Part shown: in pieces, positions 31,843 to 41,134 of the stretch
Layout: every line of letters begins with the position of its first letter
Position numbering within the stretch: the stretch's first letter is position 1
Source of the DNA: JACVRX01 sp963831385
GTDB taxonomy: Bacteria > Actinomycetota > Actinomycetes > Jiangellales > Jiangellaceae
Assembly (NCBI GenBank): GCA_963831385.1
Contig: CAWHPW010000014.1
Coordinates: forward strand, 62,001-126,000
Reading direction: 5' to 3'
Length of the DNA stretch: 64,000 nucleotides
The notes under the pieces: model-generated
The model's database searches: none
Told to the model about the DNA's origin: nothing
Seen by the model: only the letters and a program-made list of their open reading frames with translations
Made by a program: the position numbers and the translations under genes

Positions 31843-34328
31843 GACAGTTCCCGTGCCTTCCGCTGTGGTGGGCAGGGGACCGGCCCGGCCGGCGCCTGCG
31901 CGAGCACCGCATCGAGGAGCCGTACCGCCCCGGTCTTGTCCAGTGGTTCGTTACCGTTCCCGCACTTGGGCGACTGTACGCATGACGGGCACCCATCGGG
32001 ACAGGAACAAGCCGCAATCGCGTCGCGCGTCGCACGCAGCCAGACCGCTGCTGCCTCGAAGCCGCGTTCAGCGAAGCCAGCACCACCCGGATGGCCGTCG
32101 TGAACGAAGACCGTCAGCAGCCCGGTGTCGAGGTGCCGGGCTGTCGACATCCCTCCCACGTCCCACCGGTCGCAGGTAGCGACGAGGGGCAGCATCCCGA
32201 TTGCGGCGTGTTCTGCTGCATGGGCGGCGCCGGGTGCGTCTGAGGCTGCAACACCCGCTGCTCCGACGGCGTCGTCTGACAGGGTCCACCACACCGCCCG
32301 CGTCCGTAGTTGCCGCGGCGGCAGATCCAGCGGCTCCTCGCCCAGGATCTCGCCGCTGCGGAATCTCCGCTTGAGATACGACACCACCTGACTCGACACC
32401 TCCACGCTGCCGAAGATCAGGCGCGCCGAGCCCCATTCGGTGCACCGTTCCTCGCGCAGTACCTGGAGCTCCGTGACGTCTCGGGCGGTCGTCGTGTAGT
32501 CGGGAGCATCGGGCCGTACTACGGCGAGGCCGTCGGCCAGGTCCAGTTCGTCGACGACATAGGTCTCACCCTGGTGAACATAGACAGCACCTTCGTGCAC
32601 CGTGGCGTGCGCCCGGCTGGGGTCGACGGTGCCGAGCAGCCGCCCGGTCTCCGCCTCGAGCAGCCGGATCGGCTGGCCACCGGTGCCGCGGAGGTCCGCA
32701 AGGTCTGCGGCCCAGTCGCGGCGGGTCCAGTACCAGCCCGACGAACGGCGACGGAGCAGACGCCGCCGTTCCAGGGTGGCCAGCACCTCCGAAGCGGACG
32801 GGCCGAACAGAGCGACATCGTCGTCGGACAGGGGGGACTCCGCAGCTGCGGCGCACAAGTGAGGCGCGAGAACATACGGGTTGTCCGGGTCGAGGACCGT
32901 GGCCTCCACTGACTGACCGAATACGACGGCCGGGTGCGTGACCACGTAGGTGTCCAGCGGATCATCCCGCGCGATGAAGACGGCGAGGGCCTCCTGGCCC
33001 GCGCGCCCAGCCCGCCCAGCCTGCTGCCAGAGCGACGCACGCGTCCCCGGCCAGCCGGCAATGAGTACCGCGTCCAGTCCCGCAATGTCGACCCCGAGCT
33101 CGAGCGCGTTCGTGGCAGCAACCCCGCGCAGTGTGCCTACCTGGAGTTTCTCCTCGAGGGCACGCCGTTCGTGGGGCAAGTAGCCGGCCCGATACGCAGC
33201 AACTTGCTCGGCGAGCTCGCCCGCGACGGGAGCCAGGGCGTTTCGGGTCAAGGTCGCCACGGTTTCAGCCGAACGTCGGGATCGAACGAATGCGACAGTG
33301 CGCGCACCGGCCACCACCAGATCAGCAAGCAGATCCGCCGTCTCGACGACCGTGCTGCGCCGAACCGGCGCCCCGTTCTCACCGCCACCGCCGCCGCCAC
33401 TCCGGTTGCGCTCGGGGGAGGGTTCTCCACGTCTCAACGCGGGCTGAGGCGGAGGAAAGCCTCCACTCGGTGAGTCGGGGGTGGCAGGGGTGGGGAGTAG
33501 CGGAGGTTCCCACAATACGAAGGCCGCCTGCCCGCGGGGGGAACCGTCGTCGACGACCGGGACCACCGGTTGCCCGATCAGCCGGCTGGCGCTGACGTCG
33601 GGCTGCGCCGTCGTCGCCGAGGCCAGTACGAAGACCGGATGCGCCCCGTAGCTGGCGCACACGCGGCGCAACCGTCGCAGCACCTGCGCGACGTGGGAGC
33701 CGAAGACCCCGCGATAGCCGTGGCATTCGTCGACGACGACGAAACGCAGCGCCCGCAGAAATGCCGCCCATCGGTGATGTCGGGGAAGCAGCGAGTGGTG
33801 AAGCATGTCCGGGTTGGTGAGCAGGTACGTCGCATACGTTCGGGCTGCGTCACGCGCCTCGATCGGAGTGTCGCCGTCATATACCGCAGCGACGATGCCG
33901 GGTACCGCGAGCGCTTCGAGCGAACGCAGTTGGTCGGCCGCGAGCGCCTTCGTCGGCGCGAGATACAGCGTCCGCGATCGGTTCTCGCGGGCTGCGGTGA
34001 GCGCGGGCAGCAGGTAAGCCAGCGACTTACCTGACGCCGTGCCGGTGGCCACCACCACCGAGGTCCCGGCCCAGGCGAGGGAGGCGGCCTCGGCCTGATG
34101 TGACCACAGGGAGCGAATGCCTGAAGCGTGCAGCCGGGTCAGGACGACGGAGTCGACCCAGGCCGGCCACCCAACGGTCCGACCGGCGCGGGTGGGCAGG
34201 TGCTCGACGTGGGTCACCCGCGTCGCCCGTCCCGGCGCGGCCGTCAGGGTCGCGAGCAGCTCGGCGGCCGTAGGCACCAGGGAAGTCTCGCACCGAGTCT
34301 GGAGCAACGAGGAGTCCGAGCGAGGCAC
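31839..34328 (-). CDS. DEAD/DEAH-box helicase with DUF1998 (MrfA/Rv3649-like)
   Basis: An 829-residue superfamily 2 helicase. Q/motif I TGTASGKSLAYLLPAL, motif II VVDECHGYRG, motif III LASATT, motif V GVAATNALELGVDIAGLD and motif VI QQAGRAGRAGQ are present. A C-terminal DUF1998 region ends in four Cys, CSCPDGCPSCVQSPKCGN, a probable metal site. A flexible insert rich in Pro and Gly (about residues 290-325) separates the RecA lobes. B. subtilis MrfA, a relative, acts in DNA repair. In actinobacteria this gene marks the helicase/secretion neighbourhood next to Tad genes. GTG at the first codons near 34277 is an alternative start. Confidence 0.92.
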   Translation of the reverse strand: MPRSDSSLLQTRCETSLVPTAAELLATLTAAPGRATRVTHVEHLPTRAGRTVGWPAWVDSVVLTRLHASGIRSLWSHQAEAASLAWAGTSVVVATGTASGKSLAYLLPALTAARENRSRTLYLAPTKALAADQLRSLEALAVPGIVAAVYDGDTPIEARDAARTYATYLLTNPDMLHHSLLPRHHRWAAFLRALRFVVVDECHGYRGVFGSHVAQVLRRLRRVCASYGAHPVFVLASATTAQPDVSASRLIGQPVVPVVDDGSPRGQAAFVLWEPPLLPTPATPDSPSGGFPPPQPALRRGEPSPERNRSGGGGGGENGAPVRRSTVVETADLLADLVVAGARTVAFVRSRRSAETVATLTRNALAPVAGELAEQVAAYRAGYLPHERRALEEKLQVGTLRGVAATNALELGVDIAGLDAVLIAGWPGTRASLWQQAGRAGRAGQEALAVFIARDDPLDTYVVTHPAVVFGQSVEATVLDPDNPYVLAPHLCAAAAESPLSDDDVALFGPSASEVLATLERRRLLRRRSSGWYWTRRDWAADLADLRGTGGQPIRLLEAETGRLLGTVDPSRAHATVHEGAVYVHQGETYVVDELDLADGLAVVRPDAPDYTTTARDVTELQVLREERCTEWGSARLIFGSVEVSSQVVSYLKRRFRSGEILGEEPLDLPPRQLRTRAVWWTLSDDAVGAAGVAASDAPGAAHAAEHAAIGMLPLVATCDRWDVGGMSTARHLDTGLLTVFVHDGHPGGAGFAERGFEAAAVWLRATRDAIAACSCPDGCPSCVQSPKCGNGNEPLDKTGAVRLLDAVLAQAPAGPVPCPPQRKARELS

Positions 34329-34397
34329 GGGCGAGGATCGGACATGGACCGTCTAGATTAGGTGCGAGCGAGATCCATTCACGGGCCAGGAGGTCGA

Positions 34398-34739
34398 GTG
34401 GACCTGTCGTTGTCGACCCGTTCCGAAGGCGGGCGAACGATCGTCGAGGCGGTAGGCGAGATCGACGTCTACACCGCGCCGAAGCTGCGCGAACAGCTCA
34501 CCGAGCTGGTCGATGTTGGCCGTCTCGACATCATCGTCGATATGCAGAAGGTCGAGTTCCTGGATTCGACCGGCCTGGGCGTCTTGGTAGGCGGGCTCAA
34601 ACGAGTGAATCAGCACGATGGCTCGTTGCGTCTGGTTTGCCCCCAAGAGCGGATCCTCAAGATCTTCCGGATCACCGGGTTGACAAAGGTCTTCGCCATC
34701 TACGACGACGTCGCCGCGGCGGTGGCGGCGGACGGCTGA
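34398..34739 (+). CDS. bldG: BldG-like anti-sigma-factor antagonist
   Basis: A 113-residue STAS-domain protein almost identical in pattern to Streptomyces BldG: DLSLSTRSEGG, EIDVYTAPKLREQLTELV, the phosphorylatable Ser in FLDSTGLGVLVGGLKRV and ERILKIFRITGLTKVF. Unphosphorylated antagonist binds an anti-sigma factor and frees its sigma; BldG controls development and stress responses. GTG 34398 was chosen because AGGAGG lies 4 nt upstream and the product then starts exactly as BldG; the frame to 34362 is longer but lacks similarity. It is divergent from the helicase; a TAGATT at 34354-34359 could be a -10. Confidence 0.93.
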   Translation: MDLSLSTRSEGGRTIVEAVGEIDVYTAPKLREQLTELVDVGRLDIIVDMQKVEFLDSTGLGVLVGGLKRVNQHDGSLRLVCPQERILKIFRITGLTKVFAIYDDVAAAVAADG

Positions 34740-34751
34740 CATCGGTTGATC

Positions 34752-35213
34752 GTGGCCCAGGTCGAGTTGAGTTTTCCGGCTCGACCCACGCACGTCCGGA
34801 CGGCTCGGCAGATTGCCGTTTCGCTCGCGCGACGGGCCGAACTGGCCGAGGAAATCTTGGATGAGATCCGGCTCGCGGTCGCCGAGGCCTGTGGCCTTGC
34901 GCTGGCCGTGCTGCGTCGGGCCCGCGCGGATGGGCCGGTCGCCGTCGATTTCGACGACAGCGACGGATTCACCGTGGAGGTCCGGGCCGAGGCGCCGTTG
35001 CCGGTGGCGACCGGCACGGCCGCTCTCGACGTCGTCGCCCAGGCTGCCAACACCAGCGATGAGGACGGTGAGCAGTTACCCGCCGGGGTCGCGCTGGCCG
35101 TGCTGGCGGAGGTCGCTCCGGTCCTGGACGCCACAACGTCAGCGCACGGGATGCGGCTGCGGTTGAGCTGGCCCGCTGTGGCCGATTTAGGGCCACCGGT
35201 CCAGACTGCGTAG
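34752..35213 (+). CDS. anti-sigma-factor-like protein paired with BldG
   Basis: A 153-residue protein starting AQVELSFPARPTHVRTARQI and containing EILDEIRLAVAEACGLAL, the N-box-like helix of HATPase_c_2 serine kinase/anti-sigma proteins. The Gly-rich ATP-lid motifs are poorly kept, so kinase activity is uncertain. It lies 12 bp after bldG, as the RsbW-like gene does in Streptomyces, and is the likely partner. GTG 34752 was preferred to TTG 34746 because it matches the family start. Confidence 0.8.
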   Translation: MAQVELSFPARPTHVRTARQIAVSLARRAELAEEILDEIRLAVAEACGLALAVLRRARADGPVAVDFDDSDGFTVEVRAEAPLPVATGTAALDVVAQAANTSDEDGEQLPAGVALAVLAEVAPVLDATTSAHGMRLRLSWPAVADLGPPVQTA

Positions 35214-35228
35214 AATCCCGCACCAGTC

Positions 35229-35250
35229 GGACCGTGCGTTCGCTCGGTCC
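35229..35250. terminator. small hairpin after the bldG pair
   Basis: GGACCG at 35229-35234 pairs with CGGTCC at 35245-35250 across a 10-nt loop, 16 bp after the stop codon. It may end the bldG transcript; the remaining 95 bp to hppA then hold its promoter, which I could not assign. Confidence 0.35.
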
Positions 35251-35345
35251 TGGGTCGTCAACCACCCTCGGGCACCCGCTTGCGCCTGGCGCGCCGCGGG
35301 TACCGGGTATTTGTCCGACCCTGACCGGCACGTCAAGGAGGACGA

Positions 35346-37718
35346 ATGACCGGGCTGTTGCGGGCCCAAGAAGCCAGTTCGGCGATCTCGCTGTCGGGCA
35401 GCAACCTCTCATATGTCGTCGTGGTGGCCCTCGTCGCCATCGCGGCCTTGGTGATGGCGGGCCTGTTCCGTCGCGAGGTACTGGCAGCCGGTGAAGGCAC
35501 CGAGCGGATGCAGGCGATATCGCTGGCCGTCCAGGAAGGTGCGGCGGCCTATCTCTACCGGCAGTTCAGAACGCTCGCGGTGTTCGTCGTCCTGGTTGTC
35601 GGGCTGCTGTTCCTGCTCCCCGGCGATGGCGAAATCCGGTTCGGGCGATCGTTGTTCTTCGTCCTCGGCGCCATGTTCTCGGCCGCGATCGGCTATTTCG
35701 GGATGTCGCTCGCGGTTCGCGCCAACGTCCGCGTCGCCGCTGCGGCGAGAGACGAGGGCCGGGATCAAGCGATGCGCATCGCATTCCGCACTGGCGGCGT
35801 GGTCGGCATGGCCACTGTCGGCTTGGGTCTGCTCGGTGCCGCGACGGTGGTGCTCATCTACAAGAGTGACGCGCCGTCGGTCCTCGAGGGCTTCGGTTTC
35901 GGTGCTGCCCTGGTCGCCATGTTCATGCGGGTCGGCGGCGGAATCTTCACCAAGGCGGCCGACATCGGTGCCGACCTGGTCGGCAAGGTGGAGGCTGGGA
36001 TTCCGGAGGATGATCCGCGCAACGCGGCCGTCATCGCCGACAACGTCGGCGACAACGTGGGGGACTGCGCGGGCATGGCCGCCGACCTGTTCGAGTCCTA
36101 TGCCGTGATGTTGGTCGCCGCGCTGATCCTGGGCAAGGCCGCCTTCGGTGCGGAGGGTTTGGTCTTTCCGCTGGTAGTGCCGGCCATCGGCGCGGTGACG
36201 GCGGTGCTCGGGATCTACCTGACCAGGCCGCGGGCGGGGGAGAACGGGCTGCGCACGATCAACCGCAGCTTCTACGCCTCGGCTCTGGTCGCTGCAGTGT
36301 TGTGCTCGCTGGCTGCCTACGCCTACCTGCCCAGTTCGTTCATCGAACTCGACGGCGGCGTCGAGCATGACGGCGATCCGCGGACGCTTGCCGCACTCGC
36401 CGTGATCATCGGAATCGTGCTGGCCGGGATCATTCTCTGGCTCACCGGATACTTCACCGGCACGAACCGCCGCCCCGTGCGTGACGTCGGCCGGACCTCT
36501 CTGACTGGACCGGCGACGGTCATCCTGTCCGGCGTCGCACTCGGCTTGGAGTCGGCGGTTTATACCGCTCTGATCATCAGTGCGGCCGTCTACGGGGCCT
36601 TTCTGCTCGGCAGCGGCTCGGTGGTTCTCTCGCTGTTCCTCATCGCGCTTGCCGGCACCGGTTTGCTGACAACCGTCGGCGTGATCGTCGCCATGGACAC
36701 GTTCGGGCCGATCAGCGACAACGCCCAGGGCATCGCGGAGATGTCCGGCGACGTGACCGGCGAGGGCGCCCAGATCCTCACCGAGCTCGACGCGGTAGGC
36801 AACACCACCAAGGCGATCACCAAGGGCATCGCCATCGCCACCGCCGTGCTGGCTGCCACCGCGCTGTTCGGCTCGTACAACGACGCGGTCGGGGTCACTC
36901 TCGCCGAGGCCGGGGTGGCAGCGTCTGACGCCGGTACGGCCTTCTTGCGAACGGTGGACGCGCCGAACATCTTGGTCGGCGTGCTGATCGGTGCTTCGGT
37001 GGTCTTCCTGTTCGCCGGTCTGGCGATCAACGCGGTCGGCCGGGCGGCCGGTGCTGTCGTGTTCGAGGTGCGCCGACAGTTCCGCGAGATTCCGGGAATC
37101 ATGGAGGGCACGACCAGGCCCGAGTACGGCAAGGTCGTCGACATCGTCACACGGGACTCGCTGCGTGAGCTCGCGACGCCTGGGCTGCTGGCCGCACTCG
37201 CGCCGATTGCCGTGGGCTTCGGACTGGGGGTCGGGCCGCTCGCGGGATACCTCGCTGGAGCAATCGCGACGGGAACGCTGATGGCGGTCTATCTCGCCAA
37301 CTCCGGTGGCGCCTGGGACAACGCGAAGAAGTTGGTCGAGGACGGTCATCACGGCGGCAAGGGCTCGCCGGCTCATGAGGCCACGGTCATCGGAGACACG
37401 GTGGGCGATCCCTTCAAGGACACCGCCGGCCCGGCCATCAACCCGCTGATCAAGGTGATGAACCTGGTTTCCGTCCTGGTGGCACCCGCGATCGTCGCCA
37501 TGTCCGTTGGTGCGGACGCCAGCGATATGCGCTATGCGATCGCCATCGGGGCCGTCGTCGTCATCATGGTCGCCGTGTGGTTCTCCAAGCGCCGGACCGT
37601 GGCGCTCGACTCGTACGATCCCGATGCGTCGGCACCGCCGCCGACCGCGATCGAGCCGGCCCCCACGATCGAGGAGTCGGCCGAGCAACCCAGCGCCCGC
37701 AAGTCGCCGACCACCTAG
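35346..37718 (+). CDS. hppA: membrane proton-translocating pyrophosphatase (K+-independent type)
   Basis: A 790-residue integral membrane pyrophosphatase with about 16 helices that couples pyrophosphate hydrolysis to proton pumping. The substrate-binding motif GIFTKAADIGADLVGKVEAG, then DDPRNAAVIADNVGDNVGDC, and the C-terminal GDTVGDPFKDTAGPAINPLI are complete. The K+-dependence motif reads GNTTKA; Lys there marks the K+-independent class (GNTTAA is the K+-dependent form). A strong AAGGAGG lies before ATG 35346. The C-terminus adds an acidic, Pro-rich tail of about 35 residues. Confidence 0.95.
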   Translation: MTGLLRAQEASSAISLSGSNLSYVVVVALVAIAALVMAGLFRREVLAAGEGTERMQAISLAVQEGAAAYLYRQFRTLAVFVVLVVGLLFLLPGDGEIRFGRSLFFVLGAMFSAAIGYFGMSLAVRANVRVAAAARDEGRDQAMRIAFRTGGVVGMATVGLGLLGAATVVLIYKSDAPSVLEGFGFGAALVAMFMRVGGGIFTKAADIGADLVGKVEAGIPEDDPRNAAVIADNVGDNVGDCAGMAADLFESYAVMLVAALILGKAAFGAEGLVFPLVVPAIGAVTAVLGIYLTRPRAGENGLRTINRSFYASALVAAVLCSLAAYAYLPSSFIELDGGVEHDGDPRTLAALAVIIGIVLAGIILWLTGYFTGTNRRPVRDVGRTSLTGPATVILSGVALGLESAVYTALIISAAVYGAFLLGSGSVVLSLFLIALAGTGLLTTVGVIVAMDTFGPISDNAQGIAEMSGDVTGEGAQILTELDAVGNTTKAITKGIAIATAVLAATALFGSYNDAVGVTLAEAGVAASDAGTAFLRTVDAPNILVGVLIGASVVFLFAGLAINAVGRAAGAVVFEVRRQFREIPGIMEGTTRPEYGKVVDIVTRDSLRELATPGLLAALAPIAVGFGLGVGPLAGYLAGAIATGTLMAVYLANSGGAWDNAKKLVEDGHHGGKGSPAHEATVIGDTVGDPFKDTAGPAINPLIKVMNLVSVLVAPAIVAMSVGADASDMRYAIAIGAVVVIMVAVWFSKRRTVALDSYDPDASAPPPTAIEPAPTIEESAEQPSARKSPTT

Positions 37719-37772
37719 CCATCGTGTCCGGGTCGTGGGTGAAAGCTCCCCGACAGGTGGTGGCGGCGATTG

Positions 37773-38747
37773 ATGTGTGCCGTGGCGGTGGCGCTCGCCG
37801 GGTGCACGGGAGCGGAGCCGGCGTCCGGCCCGCAGAGCCCGGCGGATTCATCTCCTCCGCCAAGCGCGACGTCCAGCGCGCCTGCGACGCCAACCCGGAC
37901 TCCGACTCCGACGCCTACGCCGGCGCTGTTCGATCCGGCCGCGGCTTTCGCAATCGTCGAGCAGCTGGCGACACAAATCGGCCCACGCGAGGCGGCATCG
38001 GCGGCATTCGACGAAGCCGTGGTTTACGTCATCTCCCGGTTCGAGTCGATTGGCTACGAGGTCACGACGATGCCGGTTCCAGTCCCGGCTGGCGACTCGT
38101 GGGGGGTACCGGTGGCGGCCGGCACATCGGAGAACGTCATCGCAGACCCGCCGGGTTTCGACGCCGGCCGACCCCACGTGGTGATCGGGGCTCACCTGGA
38201 CACGGTCGCTGTAGCCCCTGGTGCCGAGGACAACGGCTCCGGCGTCGCCGTCATGCTGGAGTTGGCCCGGATGGCCATGGAGCAGCCGCCCGCACTCCCG
38301 GTGCGTTTCATCGCGTTCGGAGCAGAGGAGCCCCGGGGCCGTGGCGACGACTTGCACCACTTCGGTTCCCAGAATTACGTTGCCGCGCTGCCCGCTCCCC
38401 AACTGGATGTCGTGCAGGCCATGGTGTCCCTCGACCGAGTCGGGGTTGCCGCAGACGCGGTACCGGTGAGCACCGGCGGAACCGGCCCAACGACGGTCCT
38501 CGACGCGCTGCTTGCCGCTGCCGGCAGCGCCGGCATCCCGGCCCGGCAGGGCGACCAGAACCGGGCCAGCGACCACTGGTCCTTCGAGAAGGCGGGCATC
38601 CCCGCCGCGCGAATCGGCAGCGTCCCGTATGCCGGCTATCACTCGGCCGGCGACATCCCGGCAGTCGTCGACCCTGCACAGCTGGGACGTGTCGGCACGA
38701 TCGTCTGGACGTGGCTGGCGTCCGATCTAGCAGGGTCGAACTCCTGA
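37773..38747 (+). CDS. lipoprotein M28-family zinc aminopeptidase
   Basis: A 324-residue secreted lipoprotein with the lipobox VALAGC very near the N-terminus, followed by a Ser/Pro/Thr linker of about 35 residues and an M28 peptidase domain. Zinc ligands are His in GAHLDTV, Asp in GAEDNGSG, Glu-Glu in FGAEEPRG, Asp in SLDRVG and His in GYHSAGD, so the two-metal site is complete. It probably trims peptides on the cell surface. ATG 37773 (a TTG at 37770 precedes it) leaves an unusually short signal sequence. Confidence 0.88.
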   Translation: MCAVAVALAGCTGAEPASGPQSPADSSPPPSATSSAPATPTRTPTPTPTPALFDPAAAFAIVEQLATQIGPREAASAAFDEAVVYVISRFESIGYEVTTMPVPVPAGDSWGVPVAAGTSENVIADPPGFDAGRPHVVIGAHLDTVAVAPGAEDNGSGVAVMLELARMAMEQPPALPVRFIAFGAEEPRGRGDDLHHFGSQNYVAALPAPQLDVVQAMVSLDRVGVAADAVPVSTGGTGPTTVLDALLAAAGSAGIPARQGDQNRASDHWSFEKAGIPAARIGSVPYAGYHSAGDIPAVVDPAQLGRVGTIVWTWLASDLAGSNS

Positions 38748-38838
38748 TGGGCGAGCGTCTCGGCCAAGCTGCTGTGGCTGCTGGCAAGCCTCGACGAAGC
38801 GCATCGGAACACCCGCGTCCTATATCGGCCGGCAAGCC

Positions 38839-39702
38839 TTACCGGGACTGTGGCAGCTTCTTTGCTCCTCGCTTGGGCGCCGAAGCCGAAGGTGGAGGGA
38901 CGACCGGGCCGATGTCGCCGTCCGGTGCTTCATCCAGATCGACGATAACCGGCGCATGGTCGCTCGGCCCACTGCCCTTGCGGGCATGCCGGTCAACCCA
39001 CGCCGCCCGGACCCGCTCGGCCACTCGAGTAGTAGCGAGCACGAGGTCGATTCGCATGCCCAAGTCCTGGTGGAACATGCCGGCCCGATAGTCCCAATAC
39101 GTGAATACGCGAGCGGTCGGCCAGCGGTCGCGTACGACGTCATGCAGGCCAACCTGTTGGAGCTGTGACAGCGCCTCTCGCTCCGGTGCCGTGACATGCG
39201 TCTGCCCGATGTAGGCATCCGGATCGAACACGTCGGCATCGGTCGGTGCGATATTCATGTCGCCGCACAGGATCGTTGCGTCGGGACCGCTGCGGATCAC
39301 CTCGCGCAACGCTGTAAACCACGCGAGCTTGTAGTGGTAGTGGTCGGAGCCGGGGACTCGCCCGTTCGGCGCGTACACCGAAACCACCCTGATTCCCCCG
39401 CAGGTGGCCGACACGGCCCGCGCTTCCTGATGTGGGAAGCCAGGCGCGTTGGCGAAGCCAACCTCAACGTCGTCCAATCCAGCGCGGGACAGGATCGCCA
39501 CGCCGTTCCATTGCACCTCTCCGTGAGCAGCGACGGCATAGCCGCGGGAGCTGAGCTGGTCGCCGAGCAGTCCGGTGAACGCGTCGTCGCCCAGCTTGGT
39601 CTCCTGCAGGCAGACCACGTCGGGCTGCCGTTGGTCCAGCCACGGCAGCAGCCTCGGGATCCGTTGCTTGACCGAGTTCACATTCCACGTCGCTATCCGC
39701 AC
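38839..39702 (-). CDS. xth: exodeoxyribonuclease III
   Basis: A 287-residue exonuclease III/AP endonuclease. From GTG 39702 it begins RIATWNVNSVKQRIPRLLPW, with the catalytic Glu in VVCLQETKLGDD, Tyr and Asp in VSVYAPNGR and ILCGDMNIAPTDADVFDP, and the final Asp-His in SDHAPVIVDL. It cleaves abasic sites and removes 3' blocks, complementing nth. The C-terminal tail after the catalytic His is about 35 residues and basic. An earlier GTG at 39732 is possible. Confidence 0.93.
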   Translation of the reverse strand: MRIATWNVNSVKQRIPRLLPWLDQRQPDVVCLQETKLGDDAFTGLLGDQLSSRGYAVAAHGEVQWNGVAILSRAGLDDVEVGFANAPGFPHQEARAVSATCGGIRVVSVYAPNGRVPGSDHYHYKLAWFTALREVIRSGPDATILCGDMNIAPTDADVFDPDAYIGQTHVTAPEREALSQLQQVGLHDVVRDRWPTARVFTYWDYRAGMFHQDLGMRIDLVLATTRVAERVRAAWVDRHARKGSGPSDHAPVIVDLDEAPDGDIGPVVPPPSASAPKRGAKKLPQSR

Positions 39703-39755
39703 CCGGCCAACGGTAGTCACCGCTGAGGACACCGCATTGGGTCACTCCACCGGAG

Positions 39756-40943
39756 TCATGTCAGCGGACGCTCGGCAACCACCCGCCAGAGCGGCGACGG
39801 GAATCGGAGGGTGACACGGACACCGTCCAGCCAGTCGGTGAGCCTGCCTGCCTGCTCGTCGATGGCGGCTCGGGCTTCACTCCCGACGTCCTCGAGCAGG
39901 TGGGTGATCACCTCCGCACGGCTGGTCTGGTTCCAGCCGCCGACGATCCGCGCGTCCCACCAGACGGTCGGGCCGGCGTTGCCGGCGGTGTCGAAGAGCT
40001 GCTCGCGGTGCGGGCCGAGGTACCACTCGCGGCTCGCCCAGCCCATCGTCGTTGGATCAAGCGGCGGCAGCAGAACCGCGTACGGCTCGATAGCGGCTGT
40101 CCGGTCGAGATCGTCGGGAAGCGCAACGCCGGGTGTTCCGTGCAGATCGACCTCGACGGCGCCGATGTCAGCGAGTGCGGTGCGTACCGCGGTCAGCGTC
40201 GAGCCCAGCCACCAGCGAACGTCGCCCTCGGTGGCCGGCCCGAAGGCGTAGAGCCAGCGCCTTACCAGCTCCGCCCTGGCGTCCCGCTCCGGCGGGAGCT
40301 CAGGTTCGCTGCCGAGCCAGTGTGCGGTCCTCGCCCAGACCGGCCGGGTCGTGTACCAGTTGCCGCGGTTCGAGGCGCGCAGCACGCTGCCACCGGCCGA
40401 CAGGGTGGTTAACACGCGAGGCCCGATCGGGATAGACCCGCCCCACGACTTGTCGGGCGCGTACTCGATAGAGCCGGCGAGCAGCTCCACCTCGTCGCGC
40501 AACTCGGTGGAGGACGCCTCGCCCATGCGTTCGAGTGCGCGCAGTGTCGACGCCTGTGCCTTCTGGAGCCAGGCGGCGCCGTCGGCGAACAAGCCTGCCT
40601 GCTCTACCTCCTTGATCAGGCGCTTGGTCTCCTGGACCGCTACCCGCTGGCTGGCAGCGGTCTGAATGACGCCGAGCAGCTCGCGCCGGAACACGAACAG
40701 GGTGCGCCGCATCGCCAGGTGCTTGACCAGCGTGCGGTCGACGTAGAGCGCCTTGTCCAGGTCGGCGAGCCTCAGGTCGTCGATACGGGCCCAGGCCGAC
40801 AGGTACACCGTGGCGGGGTCTGTGGCATGAAGGCAGACCATGCCGTCGACCGCATCCAGTACGTCGGTCGCCTTGTGGGCCGGGGCGAGGTGGTGACGCT
40901 GTGACAACCGGGCTCGTCTTTCCGCCACGTCGAAGACTCGCAC
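39756..40943 (-). CDS. winged-helix DNA-binding (YcaQ/AlkX-like, HTH_42) protein
   Basis: A 395-residue protein of the YcaQ/HTH_42 family; characterised relatives are DNA glycosylases that unhook interstrand cross-links or remove alkylated bases. Recognisable segments are VLDAVDGMVCLHATDPATVYLS (shortened here), the winged-helix part ERMGEASSTELRDEVELLAG, RRWLYAFGPATEGDVRWWLG and the C-terminal WWDARIVGGWNQ. GTG 40943 was chosen because similarity starts at RVFDVAERRARLSQRHHL; GTG or ATG to 41042 would add about 30 unmatched residues. It is divergent from the HNH nuclease gene. Confidence 0.82.
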   Translation of the reverse strand: MRVFDVAERRARLSQRHHLAPAHKATDVLDAVDGMVCLHATDPATVYLSAWARIDDLRLADLDKALYVDRTLVKHLAMRRTLFVFRRELLGVIQTAASQRVAVQETKRLIKEVEQAGLFADGAAWLQKAQASTLRALERMGEASSTELRDEVELLAGSIEYAPDKSWGGSIPIGPRVLTTLSAGGSVLRASNRGNWYTTRPVWARTAHWLGSEPELPPERDARAELVRRWLYAFGPATEGDVRWWLGSTLTAVRTALADIGAVEVDLHGTPGVALPDDLDRTAAIEPYAVLLPPLDPTTMGWASREWYLGPHREQLFDTAGNAGPTVWWDARIVGGWNQTSRAEVITHLLEDVGSEARAAIDEQAGRLTDWLDGVRVTLRFPSPLWRVVAERPLT

Positions 40944-41134
40944 CCGTCCAATGCTGGCAGCCTGAACTGACGGGCCGCTCGGAACTGGGCAACCGGTACA
41001 TAACTCGTGGCGGGCGTAGTCCTCTGCGGCCGGCTCGCTCATGACCCTCGGAGGGGCGGCGTAGCAAGCTGGTTGTGCACAGCCGGTGTCTTGCTGGTTT
41101 CAGACTGTCGGGCGGATCCTCTAGACTCGAACAC

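Noticed and set aside
35409..37688. 759-codon minus-strand open frame over hppA
   Set aside because: It is an antisense shadow, rich in His/Asp/Arg as expected from the reverse frame of membrane protein codons.
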